Positions 7,653-14,134 of a stretch of 14,134 nt of DNA are shown piece by piece. The first letter of the stretch is position 1. Each line of letters opens with the position of its first letter. Below the pieces are notes generated by a model, which searched no databases, was not told the origin of the DNA, and saw only the letters and a program-made list of their open reading frames with translations. The DNA is from CAYYJM01 sp964471755 (lineage in GTDB: Bacteria; Planctomycetota; Planctomycetia; Gemmatales; Gemmataceae), in assembly GCA_964471755.1 (NCBI GenBank), contig CAYYJM010000166.1:1-14134 (forward strand). The letters are read 5' to 3'. Both the position numbers and the translations under genes were made by a program.

Positions 7653-7838
7653 ATGCTGGTGTTGAGCCGAAAGAACGAGGAAACAATCCGAATCGGCAAC
7701 AATATCGTCGTCACGATCCTGGAGGTGAAGGGCAACCGGGTTCGGCTGGGGATCAAGGCTCCCAGCGACTGCCCCATCGTCCGCGGCGAGCTGGCCATCC
7801 TGGAAGAAAGCGCTGCGGCCGTGAAAGTTCTTTCCTGA
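7653..7838 (+). CDS. csrA: Carbon storage regulator CsrA
   Basis: This 61-residue protein is a full-length CsrA/RsmA, a dimeric RNA-binding protein that recognises GGA motifs, often over ribosome binding sites. The diagnostic start MLVLSRKNEETIRIGNNI and the segment VTILEVKGNRVRLGIKAP, rich in beta strand, are well conserved, and the RNA-contacting region near RGELAILEE is present. The start at 7653 is chosen over the in-frame ATG at 7632 because it has GGAGG 7 bases upstream and gives the standard CsrA N-terminus. The Shine-Dalgarno region itself carries an ACGGA core, compatible with autoregulation. No flagellar genes are adjacent. Two strong hairpins follow the gene. Confidence 0.95.
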   Translation: MLVLSRKNEETIRIGNNIVVTILEVKGNRVRLGIKAPSDCPIVRGELAILEESAAAVKVLS

Positions 7839-7846
7839 ACGCTTTC

Positions 7847-7884
7847 CTCGGTGAGGGTGGCCGAAGTGCCCAGCCCTCACCGAG
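7847..7884 (+). terminator. Stem-loop downstream of csrA
   Basis: CTCGGTGAGGG (7847-7857) pairs perfectly with CCCTCACCGAG (7874-7884) across a 16-nt loop that can form a small inner GGC/GCC stem. It begins 8 bp after the csrA stop codon. No T-run follows, so it may act as a terminator of a non-canonical kind or as a 3' end stabiliser. Confidence 0.6.
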
Positions 7885-7894
7885 ACTAGGCGGA

Positions 7895-7935
7895 GATGTG
7901 CGATTTCGCCCCGGTCTGTGGCGAAATCGCACATC
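7895..7935. terminator. Perfect 16-bp stem-loop between convergent genes
   Basis: GATGTGCGATTTCGCC (7895-7910) and GGCGAAATCGCACATC (7920-7935) are perfect inverted copies around a 9-nt loop. The element ends 3 bp before the stop codon of the minus-strand M24-like gene and lies 56 bp after the csrA stop. It probably separates the two convergent transcripts in both directions. Neither side has a T-run. Confidence 0.65.
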
Positions 7936-7938
7936 CTG

Positions 7939-9129
7939 TCAGCGTTGAAGGACATCGGGCCGCACAAACTCAGCCCCTTGAATCTTGATCTTTTTCAACG
8001 GCCAGTTCTCCGCTGGCGTGACACAGCGCGGCCCATTCTCGGTAACCAGATAGGTATCCGCACCGCTGGCTGCTCCCGCTGTCGGGTTCCAGACCAGAGC
8101 CTGGCCGGCTTCCAGCAGATCTTCCGTCTTCGGCAAAATCTGGGCCTCGACAGGACGCCGCCCCAGCAGGTGCCCCTGCGGAGCTTGCAGCCATTCGTGT
8201 TCATACCCGCTCAGGGCATAGATGCGACGAGCGGCCTGGAGGATCTTGCCCGGTAGAGCGTTCGGCCAGGTCGAGGCCAGGAAACTGGCAGCCACCCGGC
8301 AGACGGCGTTCATCTCCGCCCGAAAACTCGCGTCCGGCACACCAAAGGCAACCGCTCGTGCCGCCGTCGCGCACAGACCATACTTCTTTGCCGTCGCCAC
8401 GACGATCGCATACTTCGTGATCGCCGTGGACGTGAACGAGAACTGCCGGTAGTTGCGTGATCGCCCATCGGCCGCCACGCCAACGTGGATCGGTAGCGCC
8501 CCGCGATGCATGAGCCGATGGGCAATCTGGCCGGCCACCTCGCGTTCACTCACTCCACGGTCGATCTGTCGGCAGGTCGCCTCCAGGGCGTGAGCCACCA
8601 GCAGGCCAATCGACCGCAAACAGGCCTGCTCGTAGGGTGTCAGCCGACACCGCTGTCGTCGGAGAGTCGGCTCAACCACAATGCACTCACCCAGCGTCGT
8701 ATCGCAGGCTATTTTTCGATTCTGGCAAAGTTCGTTCAGGAACGTCTCGCGGCCCCAGTGCCAGGGCCATTCCTTGAGTTGAAAACCCAGGCCGTCGAGT
8801 TCCTCGTCGAAAAAGCGCTGCGTGTCCGCGTTAGTACAGAGGAGCCAGCGTTGGCCGCCGCCGTTGCAGTAGATACCGGGGGCAGTCGATGGATCGGGCA
8901 CGGTGCGCTGGAGGGCTCCGCTGGTGATCCAGGCCAGGTTCTCCGGCTCCAGCACGAGCAAGCCCTGGCAGCCGGCCTGGCGTACGAGGGCGGCGGCACG
9001 CTCCAACTTGGTCTCGATGTCGGTGCGGCGGTCCCCGATCGGAGCCTGGGCCTGCTCAAACGCAGAATCCAGCGCAGGGAGAATGAGGGTTTCGCTAGTC
9101 ACCGGTTCGGATACCTCGAGGCAAATCAC
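7939..9129 (-). CDS. M24-family (aminopeptidase P / creatinase fold) protein lacking most metal ligands
   Basis: This 396-residue protein has the layout of Xaa-Pro aminopeptidase/creatinase proteins: an N-terminal creatinase-like domain (about 36-150) and a C-terminal pita-bread domain (about 165-370). In active M24 enzymes two Asp, one His and two Glu bind metals. Here the stretch of the two Asp reads VVATAKKYGLCATAAR (243-258), with no Asp at all. The His survives in QGHLLG (His320). The EPG-type Glu is Asn348 in VWNPTAG, and the final Glu position is occupied in SGADTYLVTENG by Ala357. It is probably a catalytically inactive relative, perhaps a binding or scaffold protein. The start is a GTG at 9129 with no clear Shine-Dalgarno; a second GTG at 9102 is an alternative. 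It lies 40 bp downstream of the gamma-CA-like gene, probably in one operon. Confidence 0.8.
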   Translation of the reverse strand: MICLEVSEPVTSETLILPALDSAFEQAQAPIGDRRTDIETKLERAAALVRQAGCQGLLVLEPENLAWITSGALQRTVPDPSTAPGIYCNGGGQRWLLCTNADTQRFFDEELDGLGFQLKEWPWHWGRETFLNELCQNRKIACDTTLGECIVVEPTLRRQRCRLTPYEQACLRSIGLLVAHALEATCRQIDRGVSEREVAGQIAHRLMHRGALPIHVGVAADGRSRNYRQFSFTSTAITKYAIVVATAKKYGLCATAARAVAFGVPDASFRAEMNAVCRVAASFLASTWPNALPGKILQAARRIYALSGYEHEWLQAPQGHLLGRRPVEAQILPKTEDLLEAGQALVWNPTAGAASGADTYLVTENGPRCVTPAENWPLKKIKIQGAEFVRPDVLQR

Positions 9130-9169
9130 CGCGACGAAGGACGGGTTTCAGTCAGCATATCCCCTCGGC

Positions 9170-9694
9170 TCAACGTGTGCCAGGGGTGGGCGAGCGCAAC
9201 CACGGCGGAGGAAACGCTCCGAGCGCATGTCGCTGGGCCATTTCCAGGTAATGGGCGGCGATCGCTCGCGTTCGTTCCAGATCCTCGTCGCTGACCTGGC
9301 GAACGATCTTGCCGGGAACGCCCATGACCAGCGAGCGGGCCGGGATACGCCGCCCCTCGGTGATCACGGTCCCTGCCGCGATGATGCACTCGGGACCGAT
9401 CTCGCAGCCCGACAACAGGACGGCTCCCATGGCGATCAGCGATTCCCGGCCGACGCACCGGCCGTGCAACACCGCGCGATGACCGACCACCACCCCCTCC
9501 TCGATCACCAGCGGTTCGCCCCGATCGGTGTGGACGATGACGCCGTCCTGCAAGTTGACCCGAGCCTGGAGCGTGATCGAGGCCAGGTCGCCGCGAACGA
9601 CGCAGCCGAACCAGATGTTGACTCCCGGCGCGAGCTGCACGTCGCCGACCACCGTTGCCGTCGCCGCGACGTAGTAATCGTGAATGGCCTGCAT
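9170..9694 (-). CDS. Gamma-carbonic-anhydrase-like hexapeptide-repeat protein
   Basis: This 174-residue protein is a left-handed beta-helix of the gamma-carbonic anhydrase / YrdA-PaaY family. Family signatures include NIWFGCVVRGDL, VNLQDGVIVHTDRGEP, VVVGHRAVLHGRCVG and LVMGVPGKIVR. The three expected metal-binding His residues are present at about 55, 72 and 77. A trimer with zinc or iron at the subunit interface is expected; carbonic anhydrase activity is possible but often weak or unproven in this group. The start at 9694 is preferred to an in-frame ATG at 9733 because the latter overlaps the predicted -10 element, and because GAGAAG precedes 9694. The gene is first in a probable two-gene operon with the M24-like protein and divergent from the arginase-family gene. 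Confidence 0.88.
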   Translation of the reverse strand: MQAIHDYYVAATATVVGDVQLAPGVNIWFGCVVRGDLASITLQARVNLQDGVIVHTDRGEPLVIEEGVVVGHRAVLHGRCVGRESLIAMGAVLLSGCEIGPECIIAAGTVITEGRRIPARSLVMGVPGKIVRQVSDEDLERTRAIAAHYLEMAQRHALGAFPPPWLRSPTPGTR

Positions 9695-9731
9695 GTTTCT
9701 TCTCGGAACGGGCTGCGACACGATGGTTGGC

Positions 9732-9762
9732 ATTGTACAATCGGAGCGAGCGAAAGGGTCAA
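9732..9762 (-). promoter_or_regulatory. Candidate promoter of the gamma-CA-like gene
   Basis: The minus strand has TTGACC (9762-9757) and, 19 bp on, TACAAT (9737-9732), 5 of 6 matches each. Transcription near 9725 gives a leader of about 31 nt to the ATG at 9694. The -10 is half of the palindrome ATTGTACAAT shared with the opposite strand. Confidence 0.45.
9736..9741 (+). promoter_or_regulatory. Candidate -10 element of the arginase-family gene
   Basis: TACAAT (5 of 6) lies 37 bp before the ATG at 9779 and overlaps the divergent -10 in the palindrome ATTGTACAAT (9732-9741). The best -35 at 17 bp spacing is only CTGCGA (3 of 6), so this side would be weak or activator-dependent. Confidence 0.35.
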
Positions 9763-9778
9763 GAGAAAATGGGGCGGT

Positions 9779-10603
9779 ATGAAAACGACCGTGGCGATTT
9801 TTCCTTTCGATCGGTTTGGAGGGGCTTGCGCGGGCGAAGGAGCTCGGCTTCTCGGTGATGAACTGCGGGAAGTCCTGGCCGACAACCGGCGAGAGCAGGT
9901 CGTCACGACCGCGCGCGCCTACACGCCACACGTCCGCTTCAAGGAGTGGTCCTTCGAGTGTCTCGACGATCTGACGAACTGGCGCAGGTCCGCCCGTTCG
10001 GCCGTTCGGGCTCCACTCCGTGCGGGCGACTTCCTGATCTGGCTGGGCGGCAATCATCTCAGCGTCCTGCCCGTCCTGGAGGAGATCGCCCGTCTGGAGG
10101 GCGAAAGCGTCGTCGTCCAGTTCGACGCTCATCTTGACATTCACCACTTCTCCGACTGTTCGCCGGAATTGTCGCACGGCAACTTCCTCCTGCACGCTGA
10201 TGGCCCGCTGCCGACGCTGGTGAATCTGGGCCATCGCGAGCTACTCTTGCCGGATGAACACATTCACAGCACGTTTCATGCCGCCCACGGCGCGGCGGAT
10301 CTGGCCGCGCAACCCGAACGGGTGCTGACCGCCGTCCGCGCGATCTGCGACCGGGCGACGCGTGTCTTCCTCGATCTGGACTGTGACGTACTGGACCCGG
10401 CTCACTTCCCGGCCGTGGCGACGCCGATTCCGTTCGGCCTGGCCCCGCTCCAGCTCTTGCACGCGATCCTGGCCCTGTGGTCGCCGAAGATCGCCGGCAT
10501 CTTCATCTCGGAGTTCGTGCCGGCCCGCGACCAGAACGATCGCAGCCTGGCGTTGCTCGCCTGGTTACTGGAGCGGCTGCTCCTGAAACGCTACCTCAGT
10601 TAG
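9779..10603 (+). CDS. Arginase/ureohydrolase-family protein, substrate unknown
   Basis: This 274-residue protein has the di-manganese site of the arginase/agmatinase/formiminoglutamase family. His93 lies in GGNHLS. The DAHLD motif in VVQFDAHLDIHHF gives Asp116, His118 and Asp120. Asp201 and Asp203 lie in FLDLDCDVLDP, followed by PAVATPIPFGL as in the family's PGTGTPxPGGL. SHGNFLLHA and ISEFVPARDQND complete the pattern. All metal ligands seem present, so hydrolysis of a guanidino or amidino compound is plausible. The usual GGDH is GGNH here, and I cannot assign arginase, agmatinase or another activity. The start is inferred: upstream of the ATG there is only a weak GGGGCGG. It is convergent with the monooxygenase gene, with 20 bp between stop codons. 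Confidence 0.85.
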   Translation: MKTTVAIFPFDRFGGACAGEGARLLGDELREVLADNRREQVVTTARAYTPHVRFKEWSFECLDDLTNWRRSARSAVRAPLRAGDFLIWLGGNHLSVLPVLEEIARLEGESVVVQFDAHLDIHHFSDCSPELSHGNFLLHADGPLPTLVNLGHRELLLPDEHIHSTFHAAHGAADLAAQPERVLTAVRAICDRATRVFLDLDCDVLDPAHFPAVATPIPFGLAPLQLLHAILALWSPKIAGIFISEFVPARDQNDRSLALLAWLLERLLLKRYLS

Positions 10604-10607
10604 CCGG

Positions 10608-10626
10608 TGACTCTTCGTCGGAGTCA
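10608..10626. terminator. Short stem-loop between convergent genes
   Basis: TGACTC and GAGTCA pair across a 7-nt loop (TTCGTCG) in the 20-bp gap between the arginase-family and monooxygenase stop codons. The right arm includes the stop codon of the minus-strand gene. The stem is short, without a T-run, so a terminator role is only possible. Confidence 0.35.
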
Positions 10627-11766
10627 GATCGGCTCCTCGAACGATCGGGCCAGGCTGCTCACCAGCGACTCCAGCGAATAGAATCGCACCGCGAAGTCGC
10701 GCAGTCGGGCCAGCGACGACCCCGAAACGAACATCCACCGAGCCAGTCCGCGTGAATCGCCCTGGATACGCTCCACGCGACGCTTTCGCCGCTGGACGTA
10801 GAGTCGCAGGGCATGCTCCAGGAAGCGGTTATCGGTTCGGGAGAGTTCATCGTTGAGGACCGCAGCCGACTCCATCGCCATGGAGGCCCCGACGCCGGCG
10901 GTCGGCAGGAACCCGGTCGCCGCGTCTCCAAGGAGGACGACCCGCCCGCGCACCCACTCCCGCGAGCGGACGTCCGCCAGCCGCCAGAAGAACAGTTCGG
11001 CGTCGTCGTCCGGTAGCGTCTCCAGCATCGCCTCGACCTGCTCGCCGAGTCCGGCGAAGTGTCGTCGTAACCGTTCGCGCCGACCCGGGCCGGGTAGGTC
11101 GAAGCCGTCCACCACGGGCGCTCCGGCGAATACGCCCAGACCACGCCGGGTGGGATAAGCACCGAGGAACCGCCCGACTCCCCAGTATTCGTTGAACGTC
11201 TCCGCCGCGCTCGCCGACTGCTTCGACCACCAGACCCAGCCGCCCCAGCCGGTATCGAACACCGGCTGAGCGCCGAAGACGACCTGACGCACGCTCGAAT
11301 GTATCCCGTCTGCCCCGACGACGAGATCGAATGTCTCCCGTGAGCCGTCGCTGAAGACGGCGTTCACCTCGTCGTGACACTGGTCCAGGCTTTCCAGGGC
11401 GGTGCCGAACCGAATCGGTGTGTCGCGCAAGCCAGCCCGAAGGATGGCGACCAGTTCCGGTCGGGTCGCGTTGAGGATTGGGCCGAAACGCTGGTTGAGC
11501 GGCTCCAGCGACCAGGTTCTGGTGAGGCGGCCACGATCGTTGTGGACTTCGTAGCGTGACGCGACGAGGCTGGCATCCACGAAGCGCGAGTACAGGCCCA
11601 GGCCGTGCAGCACCCGACTGCCGAGGGAGAAAAGGCCGAGCATGTACCCGGCGTGTTCAAAGTTGGCGGCTCGCTCGACGACCACGGCCCGAACGCCTCG
11701 TCGTTCGAGCAACGCCGCCAGGGTCAGGCCGCCAACGCCGGCACCGACGATCAGGATGCGGATCAT
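10624..11766 (-). CDS. FAD-dependent monooxygenase (PHBH/UbiH-like group A)
   Basis: This 380-residue flavoprotein has the three motifs of class A flavin monooxygenases: GAGVGG in RILIVGAGVGGLTLAALLERRG (dinucleotide binding, about 4-23), the DG motif in VVGADGIHSSVR (about 149-160), and the GD motif in RVVLLGDAATGFLPTAGVG (about 275-293). The C-terminus is basic and helical. Such enzymes use NAD(P)H and O2 to hydroxylate aromatic or polyketide-like substrates; the substrate cannot be read from the sequence. AGGAGG lies 6 bases before the ATG, a strong start signal. No biosynthetic partner genes are adjacent, so it appears to be a stand-alone gene. Confidence 0.9.
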   Translation of the reverse strand: MIRILIVGAGVGGLTLAALLERRGVRAVVVERAANFEHAGYMLGLFSLGSRVLHGLGLYSRFVDASLVASRYEVHNDRGRLTRTWSLEPLNQRFGPILNATRPELVAILRAGLRDTPIRFGTALESLDQCHDEVNAVFSDGSRETFDLVVGADGIHSSVRQVVFGAQPVFDTGWGGWVWWSKQSASAAETFNEYWGVGRFLGAYPTRRGLGVFAGAPVVDGFDLPGPGRRERLRRHFAGLGEQVEAMLETLPDDDAELFFWRLADVRSREWVRGRVVLLGDAATGFLPTAGVGASMAMESAAVLNDELSRTDNRFLEHALRLYVQRRKRRVERIQGDSRGLARWMFVSGSSLARLRDFAVRFYSLESLVSSLARSFEEPI

Positions 11767-11796
11767 CGCCCCCCTCCTGGTTCAGGCGACAACTCC

Positions 11797-11802
11797 ATTC
11801 TA
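11797..11802 (-). promoter_or_regulatory. Weak candidate -10 element of the monooxygenase gene
   Basis: TAGAAT on the minus strand lies 30 bp before the ATG at 11766. The same hexamer is the -10 candidate of glgC. No matching -35 was found, so confidence is low. Confidence 0.22.
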
Positions 11803-11857
11803 CTCGGGAAGCCGCTTCGGGTTGGACGCCGTGTACTGCGAAATGACACAAATCTCA

Positions 11858-11887
11858 TTGACTGAGCGTATCCATCAGGGACAGAAT
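11858..11887 (+). promoter_or_regulatory. Candidate promoter of the DUF4062-STAND gene
   Basis: TTGACT (11858-11863, 5 of 6) and CAGAAT (11882-11887, 4 of 6) are separated by 18 bp. Transcription near 11894 gives a leader of about 31 nt with AGGAG (11911-11915) 9 bases before the ATG at 11925. Confidence 0.4.
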
Positions 11888-11924
11888 CGTTTCGACACGT
11901 CGGTTTCCGCAGGAGAGTAGGCCC

Positions 11925-14134
11925 ATGGCAAGCAACTGGCGGACGGTGCGGCTGTTCCTGTCCTCGACGTTCCGCGACATGCACGCGGAGCGTGATCACC
12001 TCGTCAAGAAGGTCTTCCCCGGCCTGCGTGAGCGGCTTCTGCCCTACCGTGTCGAGCTGGCCGACATCGACCTGCGCTGGGGCATCACCGAGGAGGAGGC
12101 ACGCAGTGAGCAGGTCGTCGGCCTCTGCCTCGATCAGGTGCGCGAGTGTCGGCCGTTCTTCCTGGCGTTCCTCGGCCATCGCTACGGCTGGGTTCCCGGC
12201 CGGCTCACCGACGACACACTGCGGCGCTTCCCGGAGGTGGCGAACCTTTCCGGCCAGGGCGTCACGGACCTGGAGATCCGCGTCGGAGCGCTGCTCGAGC
12301 CGGCGGGCAAGCGGGCCCTGTTCTGCCTGCGGGACGGAGCGGCCCTGGAGACGATCCCCGAGGCGACCCGGCGACGTGACTATCTCGAACCGGACGCCGT
12401 GGGCGCGGCCCGGCTGGAGACCCTGAAGGCCGAGCTTCGTTCCGGGCCGTTCTCGGTCACGACGTATCCGGCGGCCTGGCGAGCGGACCTGTGGGACCGC
12501 GTCAATCGGTCGCCGGGCAAGCTCGACGGGCTGGACGCTTTCGGCAAGACGGTCGAGGCGTGGCTCTGGGAGGCCATCGTCGCGGAACTCGGCCTGCCGG
12601 CCGAGCCGCCGAACGTCGCGCCGCTGGAGGCGGAACGCGATCTGCACGAACGTTTCGCCGAGAGCCGGCTGCGCATCTACATCGGCCGGGAGGACGTCTA
12701 CCAGCGGCTGCGCGATTACGCCCGTTCGGAGGCGACGATGCCGGCGCTGGTGACCGGCGAGAGCGGCCTGGGCAAGTCGTCGGCCCTGGCCCGGTTCGTG
12801 CGTGATTTCCGGCGGGAGCATCCCGACGTGCTGATCCTGAGCCACTTCGTCGGGGCGAGCCCGTGGACCACGGCCCTGCCGACGATGCTCCGCCGACTGT
12901 GCCAGGAGATGAAGGCCGCCTTCGATTTCGCGATGCCGATCCCGGACGACGAGGACGAGATCCCGCGGACGTTCAACGCCTTCCTGGCGAGTATCCCGGA
13001 GGATCGTCGGGTCGTGTTCGTCTTCGACGCGCTGAACCAGCTGGACGCCGACAGGCGGGCCGAGTCGCTGGCCTGGCTGCCGGAGGAGTTGCCGCCTCAC
13101 GTCAAGGTGATCGCCAGTTGTGTGACTGGGCCGCAGCGACCGCCGCGTGTCCTGAGCGCGTTCGGCGAACGTGTCTACCTCGATGTGCCGATGCCGCCGT
13201 TGACCGACGCGGAGCGGCGCGAGATCGTTCGGGCGGTGCCGAAGGTGGTGGCCAAGACGCTCGACGATCGGCAGGTCGATGCCCTGCTGGCCAACCCGGC
13301 GACGCGGAATCCGCTCTACCTGATGGTCGCTCTGGAGGAGCTGCGCGGCTCAGGGTCATTCGAGCGGCTCGGCGAACTGATCGCGTCGTTCCCGCGTGAC
13401 GGCGACGCGACGACGCGGTTGTTCATGAGCGTGTTCGAGCGTCTGGAGGACGAATTCCGGCCGGCGCTGGTCCGGCGTGTGCTGACTCTGCTGGCCTGCG
13501 CCCGCAAGGGGTTGAGCGATCGGGAACTGGAAGCGCTGGTGGCCGACCTGGGCGACGACGCGGACGAGTTGTTTCCGCTGCTGAAGCACGTCGGGGCGTA
13601 TCTGCTGTCGCGGGATGGGCTCTACGATTTCTACCACCTCAGCATGCGTCGGGCGGTGGAAACGAAGTACCTCGGCTGGGAGCGGGACGAGGACCAGAAC
13701 GATCCGTTCGAGCGGTGGTCACGGATGACGCCGGACGGCCTGAGGGAGTCGTCGGCGAGCGACCCGACCGAGCCGGAGAGGGCCGCCCGGCAGCGACTGA
13801 TCGCCCACTTCGATGCCGACCGGCTGTCGCCGCGAGCCATCGAGGAACTGCCGTGGCAACGGGCTCAGGTGCGCGACTGGCAGGGCCTGAACGACCTGCT
13901 GGCCAACCTGGCGTTTCTACGGGTTGCGTGGAGATCTCGTCAGGTCGAGGTCCGTGAATACTGGTCGCTGTTGCAGGGTCTCGGCAAGTTACGGATGCTC
14001 GATGCCTACCGCGAGGCAATGAGCATGAGCAGCTATCGTTCGGGGATGTGGGAACTGGCGCACCTGCTCATGGAGAGCGGACATCCCCAGGAATCGGGCC
14101 AGATCTGGCCCGTGCTGGCACAGCATTTCCGCCA
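11925..14134 (+). CDS. DUF4062 + NACHT/STAND NTPase, nephrocystin-3-like, partial (runs off the window)
   Basis: The frame stays open for 736 codons to the window edge, so the 3' end is missing. Residues 8-120 match the DUF4062 domain found in NPHP3/TEP1-type proteins: VRLFLSSTFRDMHAERD, then ADIDLRWGITEEEA and FFLAFLGHRYGWVP. A P-loop NTPase follows with Walker A GESGLGKS (278-285, Lys284) and Walker B VVFVFDAL (363-370, Asp368). Then comes the NPLYL motif (462-466) and a helical/winged-helix region including VRRVLTLLACARKGLSDREL and YDFYHLSMRRAVE. After about 600 the chain looks helical, and TPR-type or similar repeats are expected further on. STAND proteins are ATP-driven switches that assemble on sensing a trigger through their C-terminal repeats. 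AGGAG precedes the ATG by 9 bases. A role in phage defence or signalling is inference. Confidence 0.9.
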   Translation, partial: MASNWRTVRLFLSSTFRDMHAERDHLVKKVFPGLRERLLPYRVELADIDLRWGITEEEARSEQVVGLCLDQVRECRPFFLAFLGHRYGWVPGRLTDDTLRRFPEVANLSGQGVTDLEIRVGALLEPAGKRALFCLRDGAALETIPEATRRRDYLEPDAVGAARLETLKAELRSGPFSVTTYPAAWRADLWDRVNRSPGKLDGLDAFGKTVEAWLWEAIVAELGLPAEPPNVAPLEAERDLHERFAESRLRIYIGREDVYQRLRDYARSEATMPALVTGESGLGKSSALARFVRDFRREHPDVLILSHFVGASPWTTALPTMLRRLCQEMKAAFDFAMPIPDDEDEIPRTFNAFLASIPEDRRVVFVFDALNQLDADRRAESLAWLPEELPPHVKVIASCVTGPQRPPRVLSAFGERVYLDVPMPPLTDAERREIVRAVPKVVAKTLDDRQVDALLANPATRNPLYLMVALEELRGSGSFERLGELIASFPRDGDATTRLFMSVFERLEDEFRPALVRRVLTLLACARKGLSDRELEALVADLGDDADELFPLLKHVGAYLLSRDGLYDFYHLSMRRAVETKYLGWERDEDQNDPFERWSRMTPDGLRESSASDPTEPERAARQRLIAHFDADRLSPRAIEELPWQRAQVRDWQGLNDLLANLAFLRVAWRSRQVEVREYWSLLQGLGKLRMLDAYREAMSMSSYRSGMWELAHLLMESGHPQESGQIWPVLAQHFR

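Noticed and set aside
9734..10234. N-terminal extension of the gamma-CA-like ORF up to 10234
   Set aside because: The extension is antisense to the arginase-family gene, while the family-length hexapeptide protein begins at 9694 downstream of the predicted promoter.
11763..13100. 445-residue minus-strand ORF opposite the STAND gene
   Set aside because: Antisense shadow of the DUF4062-NACHT coding frame, whose motifs are unmistakable.

Overview
This GC-rich window encodes proteins typical of a planctomycete, most likely near Gemmataceae. The pointers are an NfeD/flotillin-like operon, a DUF1570-type secreted metalloprotease, CsrA, and a very large STAND NTPase built like eukaryotic nephrocystin-3. 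The assignment is an inference from family content, because the window has no 16S or other marker gene. Nearly all the DNA is coding, so long antisense shadow ORFs (up to about 3.6 kb) are abundant and were discarded.

Layout. Positions 1-175 are a long, near-perfect inverted repeat with 55-bp perfect arms. Positions 187-3977 are a minus-strand operon read in the order nfeD, floA, small Pro/Glu-rich membrane protein, from a strong sigma70-type promoter (TTGACA-18-TACAAT, 4013-4042). Positions 4159-5646 (+) are a secreted DUF1570-like gluzincin protease whose end overlaps the end of the convergent glgC (5639-6943, -). A small plus-strand ORF (7216-7392) with a good promoter and Shine-Dalgarno site lies between glgC and csrA (7653-7838, +). 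After csrA come two strong hairpins (7847-7884 and 7895-7935). A minus-strand pair follows: a gamma-carbonic-anhydrase-like hexapeptide protein (9170-9694) and an M24-fold protein that has lost most of its metal ligands (7939-9129). Divergent from this pair is an arginase-family protein (9779-10603, +). A PHBH-type FAD monooxygenase (10624-11766, -) converges on it. The right end holds the first 736 codons of a DUF4062 + NACHT/STAND NTPase (11925 to the end, +), cut by the window edge.

How the parts may work together. NfeD and FloA are a known membrane-microdomain pair. Here the NfeD protease-like half appears catalytically dead in both of its ClpP-like repeats, which suggests a scaffold role. 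CsrA sits beside glgC, the classic CsrA target in E. coli, so local control of glycogen synthesis is plausible. The gamma-CA-like gene and the arginase-family gene appear to share one palindromic -10 element.

The strongest candidates for undescribed biology are the NPHP3-like DUF4062-STAND protein (possible defence or signalling), the M24 pseudopeptidase, the degenerate double-ClpP NfeD, and the long inverted repeat. No insertion sequence, tRNA, rRNA or CRISPR array was seen.
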